Origin: an uncultured Bacilli bacterium
Lineage (GTDB): Bacteria > Bacillota_I > Bacilli_A > RF39 > UBA660
Assembly: GCA_910577075.1 (NCBI GenBank)
Contig: CAJTKV010000022.1
Coordinates: forward strand, 1 to 33,279
Length of the DNA stretch: 33,279 nt
Direction of reading: 5' to 3'
Shown here: positions 24,149-30,454 of the stretch, piece by piece
How the letters are laid out: the number at the start of each line of letters is the position of its first letter
Position numbering within the stretch: the first letter of the stretch is position 1
The notes under the pieces: generated by a model
What the model was told of the DNA's origin: nothing
The model's database searches: none
The model's input: only the letters and a program-made list of their open reading frames with translations
Made by a program: the position numbers and the translations under genes

Positions 24149-25246
24149 ATGAAAGAAAAAAAGAAGATAATTGAATTTATCGTTATAATAGTTTTTGTTA
24201 TATTGATAACTAGCTTAATAATATTTAATATTTTATCAACATCAGAAAAGAAAGAGCAAAATGAAGCAACAAGACCCCAGACATCAGCTTTAATCGATAA
24301 GACATTTAGGGGATATCAAGTAGAAGAATTAATCTATGATAAAGACATAACATATGATTATAAATCCCGCTATGAATTTCGCTATGGAGATACTTCAAAT
24401 AAAGAAATATTTATTCAAACTAAATATAATAAACTATACTGCTATACGATAACCTTAGATAAGGGAGTACTACTCTTTAAAGAGAGCCTATATACTCCCG
24501 AAAAAGATGCTTATGAATCCACAAACCAAGTCTATGAATTTACGGAAAGTAGCAATATAGTATCATTTGCCATAGGTTCTAAAGGTGATATGTTATCATA
24601 TACTATATTAGCATTAGATAAAGATTCTAATGTCTATATGTATGAGGCAAATGGCAATGACTCGATAACTACTTTAATAAGCAAAATAAAAAAGAAAAAG
24701 ACCATATCTAAAGCTAGCAAAATTGGTTTTTATTTAATGAATAATGCCCCTTTCTTTGAAGGGCAAATGAATGAAGCCATCTATGTCGATAAAAATAATA
24801 ATATTCGTACATTTGATAATAAGAATAGTTTGTTCTTTGAAACAGCTTATTACCGCTATATTGGATCAGATAATTTCGATCAAGTAGTATATGTCTTAAA
24901 AGATGGCCTAATGAAATATGCAACGGGAAACACTAATAAAAATTTAAACGACGGCAATAATAATATTAAATATCGTGGATCTTTTTATAAAGTTGATGAA
25001 GATACCATGCAAGAAGATGTATATATAATCAGTACAGATGGTTATCTCTATAGCATTAAGAATAATAGTAGCAAAAATAAAGCTATATTAAAAAAGGAAA
25101 ATTCAGAGCAGATTAAAAAGATTGGATATCAATACATCCGTGGAGTCAATGGATATGCGACAACAGAGCGCAATATTCTGATTCAATTTGCCGATTCAAC
25201 AACCCTTAAATTTGCTGCAGTTTCCGATTATGAGCTACTAAATTAG
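24149..25246 (+). CDS. Membrane-anchored extracellular protein, beta-rich
   Basis: A 365-aa protein with one N-terminal membrane helix (about 8-30) and a ~330-residue outer region rich in Tyr, Asp and Asn. Recurrent strand-turn patterns (YNKLYCYTITLDKGV, DSNVYMYEANGN, NNIRTFDNKN, DGYLYSIKNN) suggest a beta-propeller-like or WD-type repeat fold. I do not recognise the family. Ribosome binding site GGGGGAG lies in the end of the preceding gene. Last host gene before the non-coding RNA and prophage. Confidence 0.6.
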   Translation: MKEKKKIIEFIVIIVFVILITSLIIFNILSTSEKKEQNEATRPQTSALIDKTFRGYQVEELIYDKDITYDYKSRYEFRYGDTSNKEIFIQTKYNKLYCYTITLDKGVLLFKESLYTPEKDAYESTNQVYEFTESSNIVSFAIGSKGDMLSYTILALDKDSNVYMYEANGNDSITTLISKIKKKKTISKASKIGFYLMNNAPFFEGQMNEAIYVDKNNNIRTFDNKNSLFFETAYYRYIGSDNFDQVVYVLKDGLMKYATGNTNKNLNDGNNNIKYRGSFYKVDEDTMQEDVYIISTDGYLYSIKNNSSKNKAILKKENSEQIKKIGYQYIRGVNGYATTERNILIQFADSTTLKFAAVSDYELLN

Positions 25247-25256
25247 TCTTTGCAAT

Positions 25257-25285
25257 TTGCAAATAAAAGCTATTTATGCTATAAT
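25257..25285 (+). promoter_or_regulatory. Strong promoter of the large non-coding RNA
   Basis: TTGCAA (25257-25262), 17-bp spacer, TATAAT (25280-25285) with an extended TGC before it. Predicted transcript start is about 25292, with no open reading frame downstream. Confidence 0.85.
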
Positions 25286-25291
25286 GTCATT

Positions 25292-25805
25292 CGTGTGGTG
25301 CATTATGCTAGTCATTATACTATTTGAAGGTGGGGCTAAAAATCTACCAATTGTACAAATGACACTTTGTGTATTTGCTTCTTCGGCCCAAGTTGGGGTG
25401 AATATGCAATTTAAAATTTAAGGATAAGTTATAATGGCATATAACGGATTTCTCCTTTTATTGAGTCACTTATACAGATAGTAAAATAACGTACATGATG
25501 TGAGTGATTACTTGGAATTAAGGATCTAATCTTATGAAAAAGTAATTGCAAAAGCATATAAGGATAGTCACTATTGTTAGGGAAAACCTCTAGCGTGTAT
25601 ATATTACAGGTATTGGAGTGCGGACTAAGTGGTAATCGAGTAGTTAGCTTGGTAACAACTAACTGCTACCTTTAAATCGAAAGAGCTTTAAGGTAACTGA
25701 GAGTAGGTAGTAGAGAAATTCAACTCGACCAAAGCCGTAAAATTGATCTATAATATACCATACAAGGTACTTTATTTCGAGGAAAACGAGATAAAGTTTT
25801 TTTTA
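25292..25805 (+). ncRNA. Large structured non-coding RNA, about 510 nt, class unassigned
   Basis: This otherwise empty stretch is bounded by a strong promoter and an intrinsic terminator. The first transcribed bases (25293-25306) can pair with 25750-25763: 11 Watson-Crick pairs, 2 G-U and 1 mismatch. That makes a closing stem just before the terminator, enclosing ~440 nt. Inside are further stems: 25465-25472 with 25501-25508; 25631-25670, a hairpin closed by GGTA/TACC with an 8-bp inner stem; and about 25669-25693, a stem capped by a GAAA tetraloop. Conserved marks of tmRNA (TTCGA T-loop, CCA), RNase P (GAGGAAAGTCC), SRP and 6S RNA are absent. Size, architecture and phage proximity resemble ornate large RNAs such as ROOL or GOLLD, but I cannot confirm the class by eye. 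Confidence 0.7.
25769..25804 (+). terminator. Terminator of the large non-coding RNA
   Basis: ACTTTATTTCG (25769-25779) pairs with 25787-25797 (one G-U), 7-nt loop, then eight T. Confidence 0.9.
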
Positions 25806-25813
25806 TTTATTCA

Positions 25814-25837
25814 ACGAAACACACCACGAAACACACT
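25814..25837. repeat. Tandem 12-bp repeat beside the integrase gene
   Basis: ACGAAACACACC followed directly by ACGAAACACACT (11 of 12 identical), 2 bp beyond the integrase stop codon. Position suits integrase arm-type sites or part of attL; inferred. Confidence 0.6.
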
Positions 25838-25839
25838 TT

Positions 25840-26940
25840 TTATAAGTTATTTAATATTTTAGTCATATTTTCTAATTCACTCTGGTACATATGAGTATAG
25901 ACATTTAATGTTATACTTATATTTGCATGACCAAGATATTTTGATACTAATGCCACACTTGCTCCTTGATTTATTAATAACGAAGCACAGCTATGTCTAA
26001 AATCATGCACTCTAATTCTTTTCAAATTAGCACGGTCGCAGTATATATTTTTTTTATTTCTAATTGTTGCTTCTGTATAAGGCAAAGTGTTGCCAAAAAC
26101 AAACCAATCTTTTTTATAGTCACTATACTTTAAAGCAGTGTTGTACATGATTTTTAAGTCATTAGAAAGCTTTTCGGTTAAAGGAAGTATTCTAATACTG
26201 TTTTTTGTTTTTGGTGTTGATATGGTCCATTTTTCATCTTTTAATTTAGTTGTTAAAGTTTTCTTTATTTTAATATTATTATTTTCTAAATCTATATCAT
26301 TCCATGTTAGTGCCTGAGCTTCTCCTTGCCTTAAACCTAAAAAATATAAAATTTCAAAGAAAACGTGATAATCAAAATTATCAATAGCTTTATCAAATAA
26401 TAAATACTCATCATATGTAAAGAAAGAAATATCTTCTTTTTCTTTGTTAACATCTTTGAATTTATTAACATATTTTAGCACCTCAATGCTTGTATTGTAA
26501 TATTTGTTCGAATATTTTAGAAGTGATACCAAGAGTTCTATTATTTTATTACTATGAATTGTACTAAAATTTTTACTTCTAATATCATCTTCTATTTTTC
26601 TTAACATCTTAAAGTCAAAATTGTTAACTTTAACATCGTTTAAAACTGATAAATGATTCTTATAGATGCACTCTAACTTTATTATAGTTTGTTTTTTTAT
26701 TTCGTTTTCTTTCATTCGTATAAAATCTCTAAATAATTGTTTAAAAGTTATATTAGAAGAAGATAATGATTCACTTCTTATTTTTATCTTGAAATCAGTT
26801 TCAGCATCAATAGCTTCATTTCTCATTTTAAATTTTTGTGATGTATAATCGTGAGTATAACCAAATACATCCTTGTATTTTATTCTAAAAAAATATTGTC
26901 TACCATCTTTAGTAGCTTTTTTACTCTTATATATTGCCAT
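25840..26940 (-). CDS. int: Phage tyrosine recombinase (integrase)
   Basis: A 366-aa protein. The N-terminal ~55 residues (YFFRIKYKDVFGYTHDYTSQKF) form the three-stranded AP2-like arm-binding domain typical of Tn916/phage integrases, then a helical core-binding domain (about 63-165), then the catalytic domain: Arg204 in LGLRQGEA, Lys244/246, HDFRHSCA with His312 and Arg315, His338 in LGHA and nucleophile Tyr348. All catalytic residues are present, so it should be active. It catalyses site-specific insertion and excision at att. A tandem 12-bp repeat follows its stop codon. Ribosome binding site AGAAGG. Confidence 0.96.
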   Translation of the reverse strand: MAIYKSKKATKDGRQYFFRIKYKDVFGYTHDYTSQKFKMRNEAIDAETDFKIKIRSESLSSSNITFKQLFRDFIRMKENEIKKQTIIKLECIYKNHLSVLNDVKVNNFDFKMLRKIEDDIRSKNFSTIHSNKIIELLVSLLKYSNKYYNTSIEVLKYVNKFKDVNKEKEDISFFTYDEYLLFDKAIDNFDYHVFFEILYFLGLRQGEAQALTWNDIDLENNNIKIKKTLTTKLKDEKWTISTPKTKNSIRILPLTEKLSNDLKIMYNTALKYSDYKKDWFVFGNTLPYTEATIRNKKNIYCDRANLKRIRVHDFRHSCASLLINQGASVALVSKYLGHANISITLNVYTHMYQSELENMTKILNNL

Positions 26941-26962
26941 AATTAAATTCCTTCTTTCTTTA

Positions 26963-26991
26963 TTGAATTAGGAATTAATCTATGGTATTAT
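26963..26991 (+). promoter_or_regulatory. Promoter of the prophage sRNA, overlapping a divergent integrase -10
   Basis: TTGAAT (26963-26968), 17-bp spacer, TATTAT (26986-26991) on +. On -, TATAAT (complement of 26987-26992) faces integrase. An imperfect palindrome (26980-27001) covers both -10 boxes. Confidence 0.65.
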
Positions 26992-26997
26992 AAATAC

Positions 26998-27088
26998 ATA
27001 GAAAAAATCCTTAATTCGCGTTATAGGTTTTTCTATAGAAGTATTATTAATACTTCGTGCGATCGTACTGCAATACGGTCGTTTTTTT
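26998..27088 (+). ncRNA. Predicted small RNA of three hairpins, candidate antisense regulator
   Basis: Starting 7 nt after the -10, the unit folds into three consecutive hairpins. The first is 26998-27006 paired with 27028-27036 (9 bp), extended by 27009-27011 with 27025-27027, leaving a 13-nt apical loop. The second is 27038-27045 with 27049-27056 (8 bp perfect). The third is terminator stem 27060-27067 with 27074-27081, followed by T7. There is no open reading frame with a ribosome binding site. Bases 27015-27027, mostly in the first loop, are perfectly complementary to 31031-31043 in the leader of the replication operon. This is a sequence prediction; expression is unproven. Confidence 0.65.
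27060..27088 (+). terminator. Terminator of the predicted sRNA
   Basis: An 8-bp stem (27060-27067 with 27074-27081, one G-U), 6-nt loop, T7. The - strand has no T-run, so it works only for + transcripts, where no protein gene is present upstream. Confidence 0.85.
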
Positions 27089-27090
27089 GT

Positions 27091-27462
27091 TTAACATTCT
27101 CTAGGTGTACCATTTGACAAGTAACATTTGCAAACGTTGTCGGAATCACATAGTTTATATCCTGGTATTTTAGTGCCGTTTTTATCATCTTTCCATACTG
27201 TGGTTTTTTTTATAGTTGTTGTTCTTTTAGTTGTTGTGGTTGTTGTTGATGTTGTTGATGTTGTAGTTTTTCTCGATGAAGTAGTCGTACTATCTTTTAT
27301 TATGATATTGGTTGTGGTTGATTCTGTTGTAGTCGATGAAGCAGTAGTACTAGTAGTTGTTGTACTGGGGGCTTCATTTAGTGTTTGTGGTTTATCTTCA
27401 CAACCAACTATACAAAGTATTAAATACAACATTATTATGCAATTTATAATATTTCTTTTCAT
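27091..27462 (-). CDS. Prophage lipoprotein with Thr/Ser-rich stalk
   Basis: A 123-aa protein with a lipoprotein signal peptide (lipobox IVGC, Cys21), a ~65-residue Thr/Ser stalk and a small C-terminal domain with four Cys (KLCDSDNVCKCYLSNG...C) that could form disulfides. It lies between the integrase and repressor genes, the place where many Bacillota prophages carry superinfection-exclusion lipoproteins (such as Ltp of phage TP-J34). By position it is likely expressed in the lysogen from the repressor promoter. ATG 27462 is chosen: AGGAGG lies 7 nt upstream, overlapping the end of the repressor gene. An exclusion function is inferred from context. Confidence 0.75.
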   Translation of the reverse strand: MKRNIINCIIMLYLILCIVGCEDKPQTLNEAPSTTTTSTTASSTTTESTTTNIIIKDSTTTSSRKTTTSTTSTTTTTTKRTTTIKKTTVWKDDKNGTKIPGYKLCDSDNVCKCYLSNGTPREC

Positions 27463-27473
27463 AAACAAACCTC

Positions 27474-28133
27474 CTATTTTGCATTTCTTCTTATTTGTTT
27501 AACAATTCCTATTATTTCAATAGGCATATTAGCTATATCTTCGTTAGTGTAAAATTTTGAACTAAATCCAGTCGAATTGTTCTCGTTTAATGGAATAATC
27601 ATAATGCCATTATCTTGTTTTTTTATTCTCTTGAAAGTTGCATCAAAACCATTAATCTTAATGCAACAATCTTGACCTGATTCACAATCGCTTGCTTTTT
27701 GAAATATTACAACATCTTTATCGTGATATTCAGGTTCCATACTGTCACCATCTAACCTTAAAGCAAAATATTCTTTTCCACCAATTAACCATTCTTTAGG
27801 AATTTCTTCATAATCAACTGTGTAAGTGTCTTCAATTGCTTCGAACGGCATACCAGCTGGTATTCTTCCTAAAATTGGTATTCTCGTAGTATTGGTTTCA
27901 ATATTTATAACTTCAGCATTATCAAAAATAACAGATCCTCCAATTAATGTTTCTAAAGAAACTTGAAACAATTCTGCTATTTTTATAACATCAATCATTA
28001 TGGGAGATCTTTGTCCTAACTCCCATTTTCCTATAGTTGAATAATCTTTTTCTAATTTTCTCGCTAATTCATCTTGTGTCATACCTGATTGAATTCTTAA
28101 ATGTTTTAAATTAGATGCAAAGTTGTTTTCCAT
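27474..28133 (-). CDS. CI-like phage repressor with S24 autopeptidase domain
   Basis: A 219-aa protein. The N-terminal Xre HTH (MTQDELARKLEKDYSTIGKWE) binds operators. The C-terminal LexA/CI-type S24 domain has the catalytic pair Ser131 (in GDSMEP) and Lys168 (in ATFKRI), and a likely self-cleavage site Ala93-Gly94 (RIPAGMPF). The prophage should therefore be inducible through RecA-stimulated self-cleavage. It is divergent from the Cro-like gene across a region with palindromic operators. Ribosome binding site AAAGGGG. The lipoprotein gene follows in the same transcript. Confidence 0.95.
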   Translation of the reverse strand: MENNFASNLKHLRIQSGMTQDELARKLEKDYSTIGKWELGQRSPIMIDVIKIAELFQVSLETLIGGSVIFDNAEVINIETNTTRIPILGRIPAGMPFEAIEDTYTVDYEEIPKEWLIGGKEYFALRLDGDSMEPEYHDKDVVIFQKASDCESGQDCCIKINGFDATFKRIKKQDNGIMIIPLNENNSTGFSSKFYTNEDIANMPIEIIGIVKQIRRNAK

Positions 28134-28156
28134 ATTCTTGCCCCTTTCTAATTAAG

Positions 28157-28185
28157 AGTATACACCTAAAAAGACAAATTGTCAA
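28157..28185 (-). promoter_or_regulatory. Repressor promoter (PRM-like)
   Basis: Reading the - strand: TTGACA (complement of 28180-28185), 17-bp spacer, TATACT (complement of 28157-28162). Operator O1 overlaps the -35 box, so binding there should autoregulate the repressor. Confidence 0.9.
28173..28183. promoter_or_regulatory. Operator O1
   Basis: GACAAATTGTC, an imperfect-centre palindrome overlapping the repressor promoter. Confidence 0.8.
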
Positions 28186-28194
28186 AAAAAATAA

Positions 28195-28205
28195 GACAAA
28201 TTGTC
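28195..28205. promoter_or_regulatory. Operator O2
   Basis: GACAAATTGTC, identical to O1 and 22 bp centre-to-centre from it (about two helical turns, suiting cooperative binding). Confidence 0.8.
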
Positions 28206-28214
28206 AAAAATGTA

Positions 28215-28243
28215 TTGACACAAGACAAAATGTCTTATATAAT
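28215..28243 (+). promoter_or_regulatory. Early lytic promoter (PR-like)
   Basis: TTGACA (28215-28220), exactly 17 bp, TATAAT (28238-28243): a perfect consensus promoter, with operator O3 filling the spacer. Transcription starts near 28250 into the Cro-like gene. Confidence 0.93.
28222..28236. promoter_or_regulatory. Operator O3
   Basis: AAGACA-AAA-TGTCTT, perfect arms of 6 bp inside the PR spacer; binding would block RNA polymerase. Confidence 0.85.
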
Positions 28244-28269
28244 GAGTGCAGATAGGAGGTAATAGCGAA

Positions 28270-28521
28270 ATGAATTCAAGTAATATATTAAAAGGTTTTC
28301 GAGGTAAAAGACTTTTAACTCAAGATGATGTAGCTAAGAAAATAGGAGTTTCAAGGCAAGTATATAATAATTATGAAAATGATTTACTTCATTGTGAATT
28401 AAATTTAATCATGAAGATATTGTATTACTTAGATGTTAGTGAAGATGAAATAACTGAGTTTTTATCTGCATTAAAACAAGACATAATGTCTTATAGAACG
28501 AATCAAAAAGAAGGAGGTTAA
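28270..28521 (+). CDS. Cro-like Xre regulator
   Basis: An 83-aa protein made of one Xre HTH (LTQDDVAKKIGVSRQVYNNYEN) and a short C-terminal helix. First gene of the lytic direction behind PR, divergent from the repressor: the Cro position. The start ATG 28270 follows GGAGGT at 28255-28260; a GTG at 28246 lies before the transcript start. A fourth operator-like palindrome lies inside its 3' end. Likely represses the repressor promoter during lytic growth. Confidence 0.88.
   Translation: MNSSNILKGFRGKRLLTQDDVAKKIGVSRQVYNNYENDLLHCELNLIMKILYYLDVSEDEITEFLSALKQDIMSYRTNQKEGG
28478..28492. promoter_or_regulatory. Operator-like palindrome O4 inside the Cro-like gene
   Basis: AAGACA-TAA-TGTCTT, 14 of 15 bases as O3 and followed by the same TATA; embedded in the coding sequence (codons for KQDIMSY). 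Confidence 0.7.
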
Positions 28522-28524
28522 AAA

Positions 28525-28671
28525 ATGAAGACATTATTATTTTTGCTTTTATTTATTGTTTATATAATTTGCAATATCTATTGGCACAAAAAAATAATTG
28601 ATGGCAAATGGATATACACGATTTACACAACAATTATCTTAGTTTTATTTGTAATTTATTTGTTTTGCTAA
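28525..28671 (+). CDS. Small two-helix membrane protein
   Basis: A 48-aa protein, mostly two hydrophobic helices around a short HKKIIDGKW loop. AAGGAGG lies 7 nt upstream and the gene begins 3 nt after the Cro-like gene, so it is translated from PR. Its last 27 bp overlap the end of a gene on the other strand. Function unknown. Confidence 0.65.
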   Translation: MKTLLFLLLFIVYIICNIYWHKKIIDGKWIYTIYTTIILVLFVIYLFC

Positions 28672-29007
28672 TTGATTCAATAGCTTAGCTACATCTAAAC
28701 GAAAGTCAACATCAAATTGATAATCACGATTTAAAATTTTTTCGAAGAGCATTTCATCAAAGGCAAAATAAATATGTAAAAGATTAGCGTATTTATGAAG
28801 TTCTAATTCATCAACTGTATCACAAAAATGTACTTGATTAATGTAATATGCAAAATTTTCTAATATTTCTTGTTTTGTTTTTGAATTGATTTCAAGTCTT
28901 CTAATTTTTAAATTATGTCGATTATTTAAGATTGTAACTAAACATGGAGAAGCAATAGCACATAAGGCAATAATACTTGTGATGGTTAAATTTAAATCGG
29001 TTGTCAT
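28645..29007 (-). CDS. Small membrane-anchored phage protein on the opposite strand
   Basis: A 120-aa protein with an N-terminal membrane helix (about 8-27) and a charged cytoplasmic helical part (NNRHNLKIRRLEINSKTKQEILENF), a layout frequent among phage accessory proteins. Start 29007 follows GAAAGGAGAG. It has its own promoter and runs against the early operon, so it is probably expressed in the lysogen. No family recognised; accessory (moron) role inferred. Confidence 0.65.
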   Translation of the reverse strand: MTTDLNLTITSIIALCAIASPCLVTILNNRHNLKIRRLEINSKTKQEILENFAYYINQVHFCDTVDELELHKYANLLHIYFAFDEMLFEKILNRDYQFDVDFRLDVAKLLNQLAKQINYK

Positions 29008-29029
29008 TAAAATCTCTCCTTTCAAAAAC

Positions 29030-29058
29030 ATTGTAAAGGAGAATATAAAAAAACTCAA
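29030..29058 (-). promoter_or_regulatory. Promoter of the 28645-29007 gene
   Basis: Reading the - strand: TTGAGT (complement of 29053-29058), 17-bp spacer, TACAAT (complement of 29030-29035). Start near 29023, giving a very short leader. Confidence 0.7.
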
Positions 29059-29077
29059 TAAAAAGAAGGAGAATAAG

Positions 29078-29254
29078 ATGGAAAAAATTTATGATTTTGG
29101 AAATTATGCTATTTCTGAAAACGATGTTTTAGATATTGTAAATCAAATAATTGAAATACTAGCAAATAAAAATATCACACATGCAGGTGCATATATGATA
29201 CTTGAAAGAACCAAAGAAGAATTGGCAAATACTGTTATTAAGAAATTCGTTTAA
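29078..29254 (+). CDS. Small early phage protein of unknown function
   Basis: A 58-aa protein preceded by AAGGAGAA. Sequence is helical and soluble (VLDIVNQIIEILANKNITHAG then YMILERTKEELANTVIKKF), of the size and style of phage early regulators. Ends 17 bp inside the convergent 29238 gene. Confidence 0.6.
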   Translation: MEKIYDFGNYAISENDVLDIVNQIIEILANKNITHAGAYMILERTKEELANTVIKKFV

Positions 29255-29786
29255 TCAATTCTTGAAGAGCATTTGATATTACTTCTAGTTCATTGTCTGG
29301 TTTGTGTTGTTTTATAAAAATTACCCCACAATCTTGTTTTAGATTAATTGAATAAGAATCTTTATATTCTTTAGTTCCTGTATATTTTATATTAAATGTT
29401 ATTACATCTAGTTCAACACCTTTTGTTTTTATAGGAACCTTATAAAACTGATTTGGTGCTAAATAGCTATCTTTTAGAAAGTTTAATGCTTTAACAGCTT
29501 GAGACCAGTCTCCATTTAATTTTTCTAATTCATTTTCATTATAGTCTAATGAAGTTATATGAGCAAGTGAAGAACCTACATTTTTTATAACAATATATTC
29601 CAAAGGACTATTAATATCTAAAATGTCTTTGTAGATTATTACATTTGGTCTAACACTTTCTTCAATCATTTTATGATTTTGCCTTAAGGTAACAACAGCA
29701 ATTATAGTTGAAGTTAAAACACCGATCAATGTTATAACAGCAATAATAATTTGAATCCAATCAGCAGTAGTTAAAATTTCACACAT
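29238..29786 (-). CDS. Membrane-anchored accessory protein with beta-rich domain
   Basis: A 182-aa protein: one N-terminal membrane helix (about 11-33), a short helical linker, then ~140 residues rich in beta-strands (NVIIYKDI, YIVIKNVGSSLAHITSLDY, ITFNIKYTG, SYSINLKQ). The 'V.NVGSS.A' strand pattern is common in membrane-tethered proteins of phages and bacteria of unknown function. Own promoter and ribosome binding site (GAGGTGA). Likely active in the lysogen; an exclusion or defence role is only inferred from position. Confidence 0.65.
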   Translation of the reverse strand: MCEILTTADWIQIIIAVITLIGVLTSTIIAVVTLRQNHKMIEESVRPNVIIYKDILDINSPLEYIVIKNVGSSLAHITSLDYNENELEKLNGDWSQAVKALNFLKDSYLAPNQFYKVPIKTKGVELDVITFNIKYTGTKEYKDSYSINLKQDCGVIFIKQHKPDNELEVISNALQELIKRIS

Positions 29787-29813
29787 TTAAAATCACCTCA
29801 CTTTCTAGCAAAT

Positions 29814-29842
29814 ATTATAAGTTAGAAAGAAGAGTAAATCAA
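29814..29842 (-). promoter_or_regulatory. Promoter of the 29238-29786 gene
   Basis: Reading the - strand: TTGATT (complement of 29837-29842), 17-bp spacer, TATAAT (complement of 29814-29819). Confidence 0.8.
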
Positions 29843-29865
29843 TTAATTTAGAAAGGAAGAAAAAT

Positions 29866-30132
29866 ATGTTTGGAATACCAACACATGAAGTAAAAGTTAT
29901 CTACAAAGATAACACAAAAGAATCAATGATGATTGCAGATTTCTCAAGCAAGGAGGAATTAAAAAAAGAAGTCAAAGGAGAATATGAAAGAATACTCAAA
30001 TGCAAAGGAGAATACGCAAATAAAAACAATTGCAATCCATTAGATTGGAAAACTATTCAGTATTGTACTTTCGATAAAGAACAAAGAGTTATATACGAAT
30101 GTTCAATCGAAGAAATATTAAAAGAGAATTAG
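29866..30132 (+). CDS. Early phage protein of unknown function
   Basis: An 88-aa soluble protein with ribosome binding site AAAGGAAG. A beta-hairpin-like N-terminus (VKVIYKDNTKESMMIADF) and a charged helix with Cys residues; no known family. The next gene starts 14 nt later. Confidence 0.6.
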   Translation: MFGIPTHEVKVIYKDNTKESMMIADFSSKEELKKEVKGEYERILKCKGEYANKNNCNPLDWKTIQYCTFDKEQRVIYECSIEEILKEN

Positions 30133-30146
30133 AAAGAAGGAAAATT

Positions 30147-30452
30147 ATGTTTACAGGAGAAATAATTAATTTAGTTTTAGACGATGATAAGGAGAAAGAA
30201 CTAGATGAAGCTTTAGAAAAATTATCTAGAGTAATTGATGAAGCATGTGATAAATATGCCCAAGAGAAAAAATTAAATGATAAAGAGGAAATGGATCTGC
30301 CTCGTAAAAAAGAAGAGCAAAAAGAAAAAAGCGACGACAATTCAATTGAAATAAGTGTTGAATTAAAAAATTATGATGAAATTGTAAGAAAACTAGAGCA
30401 CATAAAAAAACTTCTAAATGAAATTAATAATATTCATATAGAAGTAAAGTAA
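30147..30452 (+). CDS. Early phage coiled-coil protein of unknown function
   Basis: A 101-aa, highly charged, helical protein with Lys/Glu-rich middle (LPRKKEEQKEK) and a C-terminal heptad-like segment (YDEIVRKLEHIKKLLNEINNI). ATG 30147 follows AGAAGGA; longer in-frame starts lie inside the upstream gene and lack a site. Ends 2 bp before a convergent gene. Confidence 0.6.
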   Translation: MFTGEIINLVLDDDKEKELDEALEKLSRVIDEACDKYAQEKKLNDKEEMDLPRKKEEQKEKSDDNSIEISVELKNYDEIVRKLEHIKKLLNEINNIHIEVK

Positions 30453-30454
30453 AA

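Noticed and set aside
25617..25632. Group I intron core (GTGCGGACTAAGTGG resembles the conserved P7 5' strand)
   Set aside because: The required 3' strand of P7 (ATAGTCC-like) does not follow; a similar string occurs only upstream (25563-25569), in the wrong order.
25292..25805. tmRNA, RNase P RNA, SRP RNA or 6S RNA
   Set aside because: No GG.TTCGA T-loop/CCA end and no degradation tag frame; no GAGGAAAGTCC/ACAGAA of RNase P; no GGAAGCAGCC-like SRP core; length of ~510 nt does not fit 6S.
29014..29042. Riboregulator hairpin (TCTCCTTT/AAAGGAGA) sequestering the ribosome binding site of the 28645-29007 gene
   Set aside because: The gene's promoter (-10 at 29030-29035) puts the transcript start inside the loop, so the distal arm is not in the mRNA.
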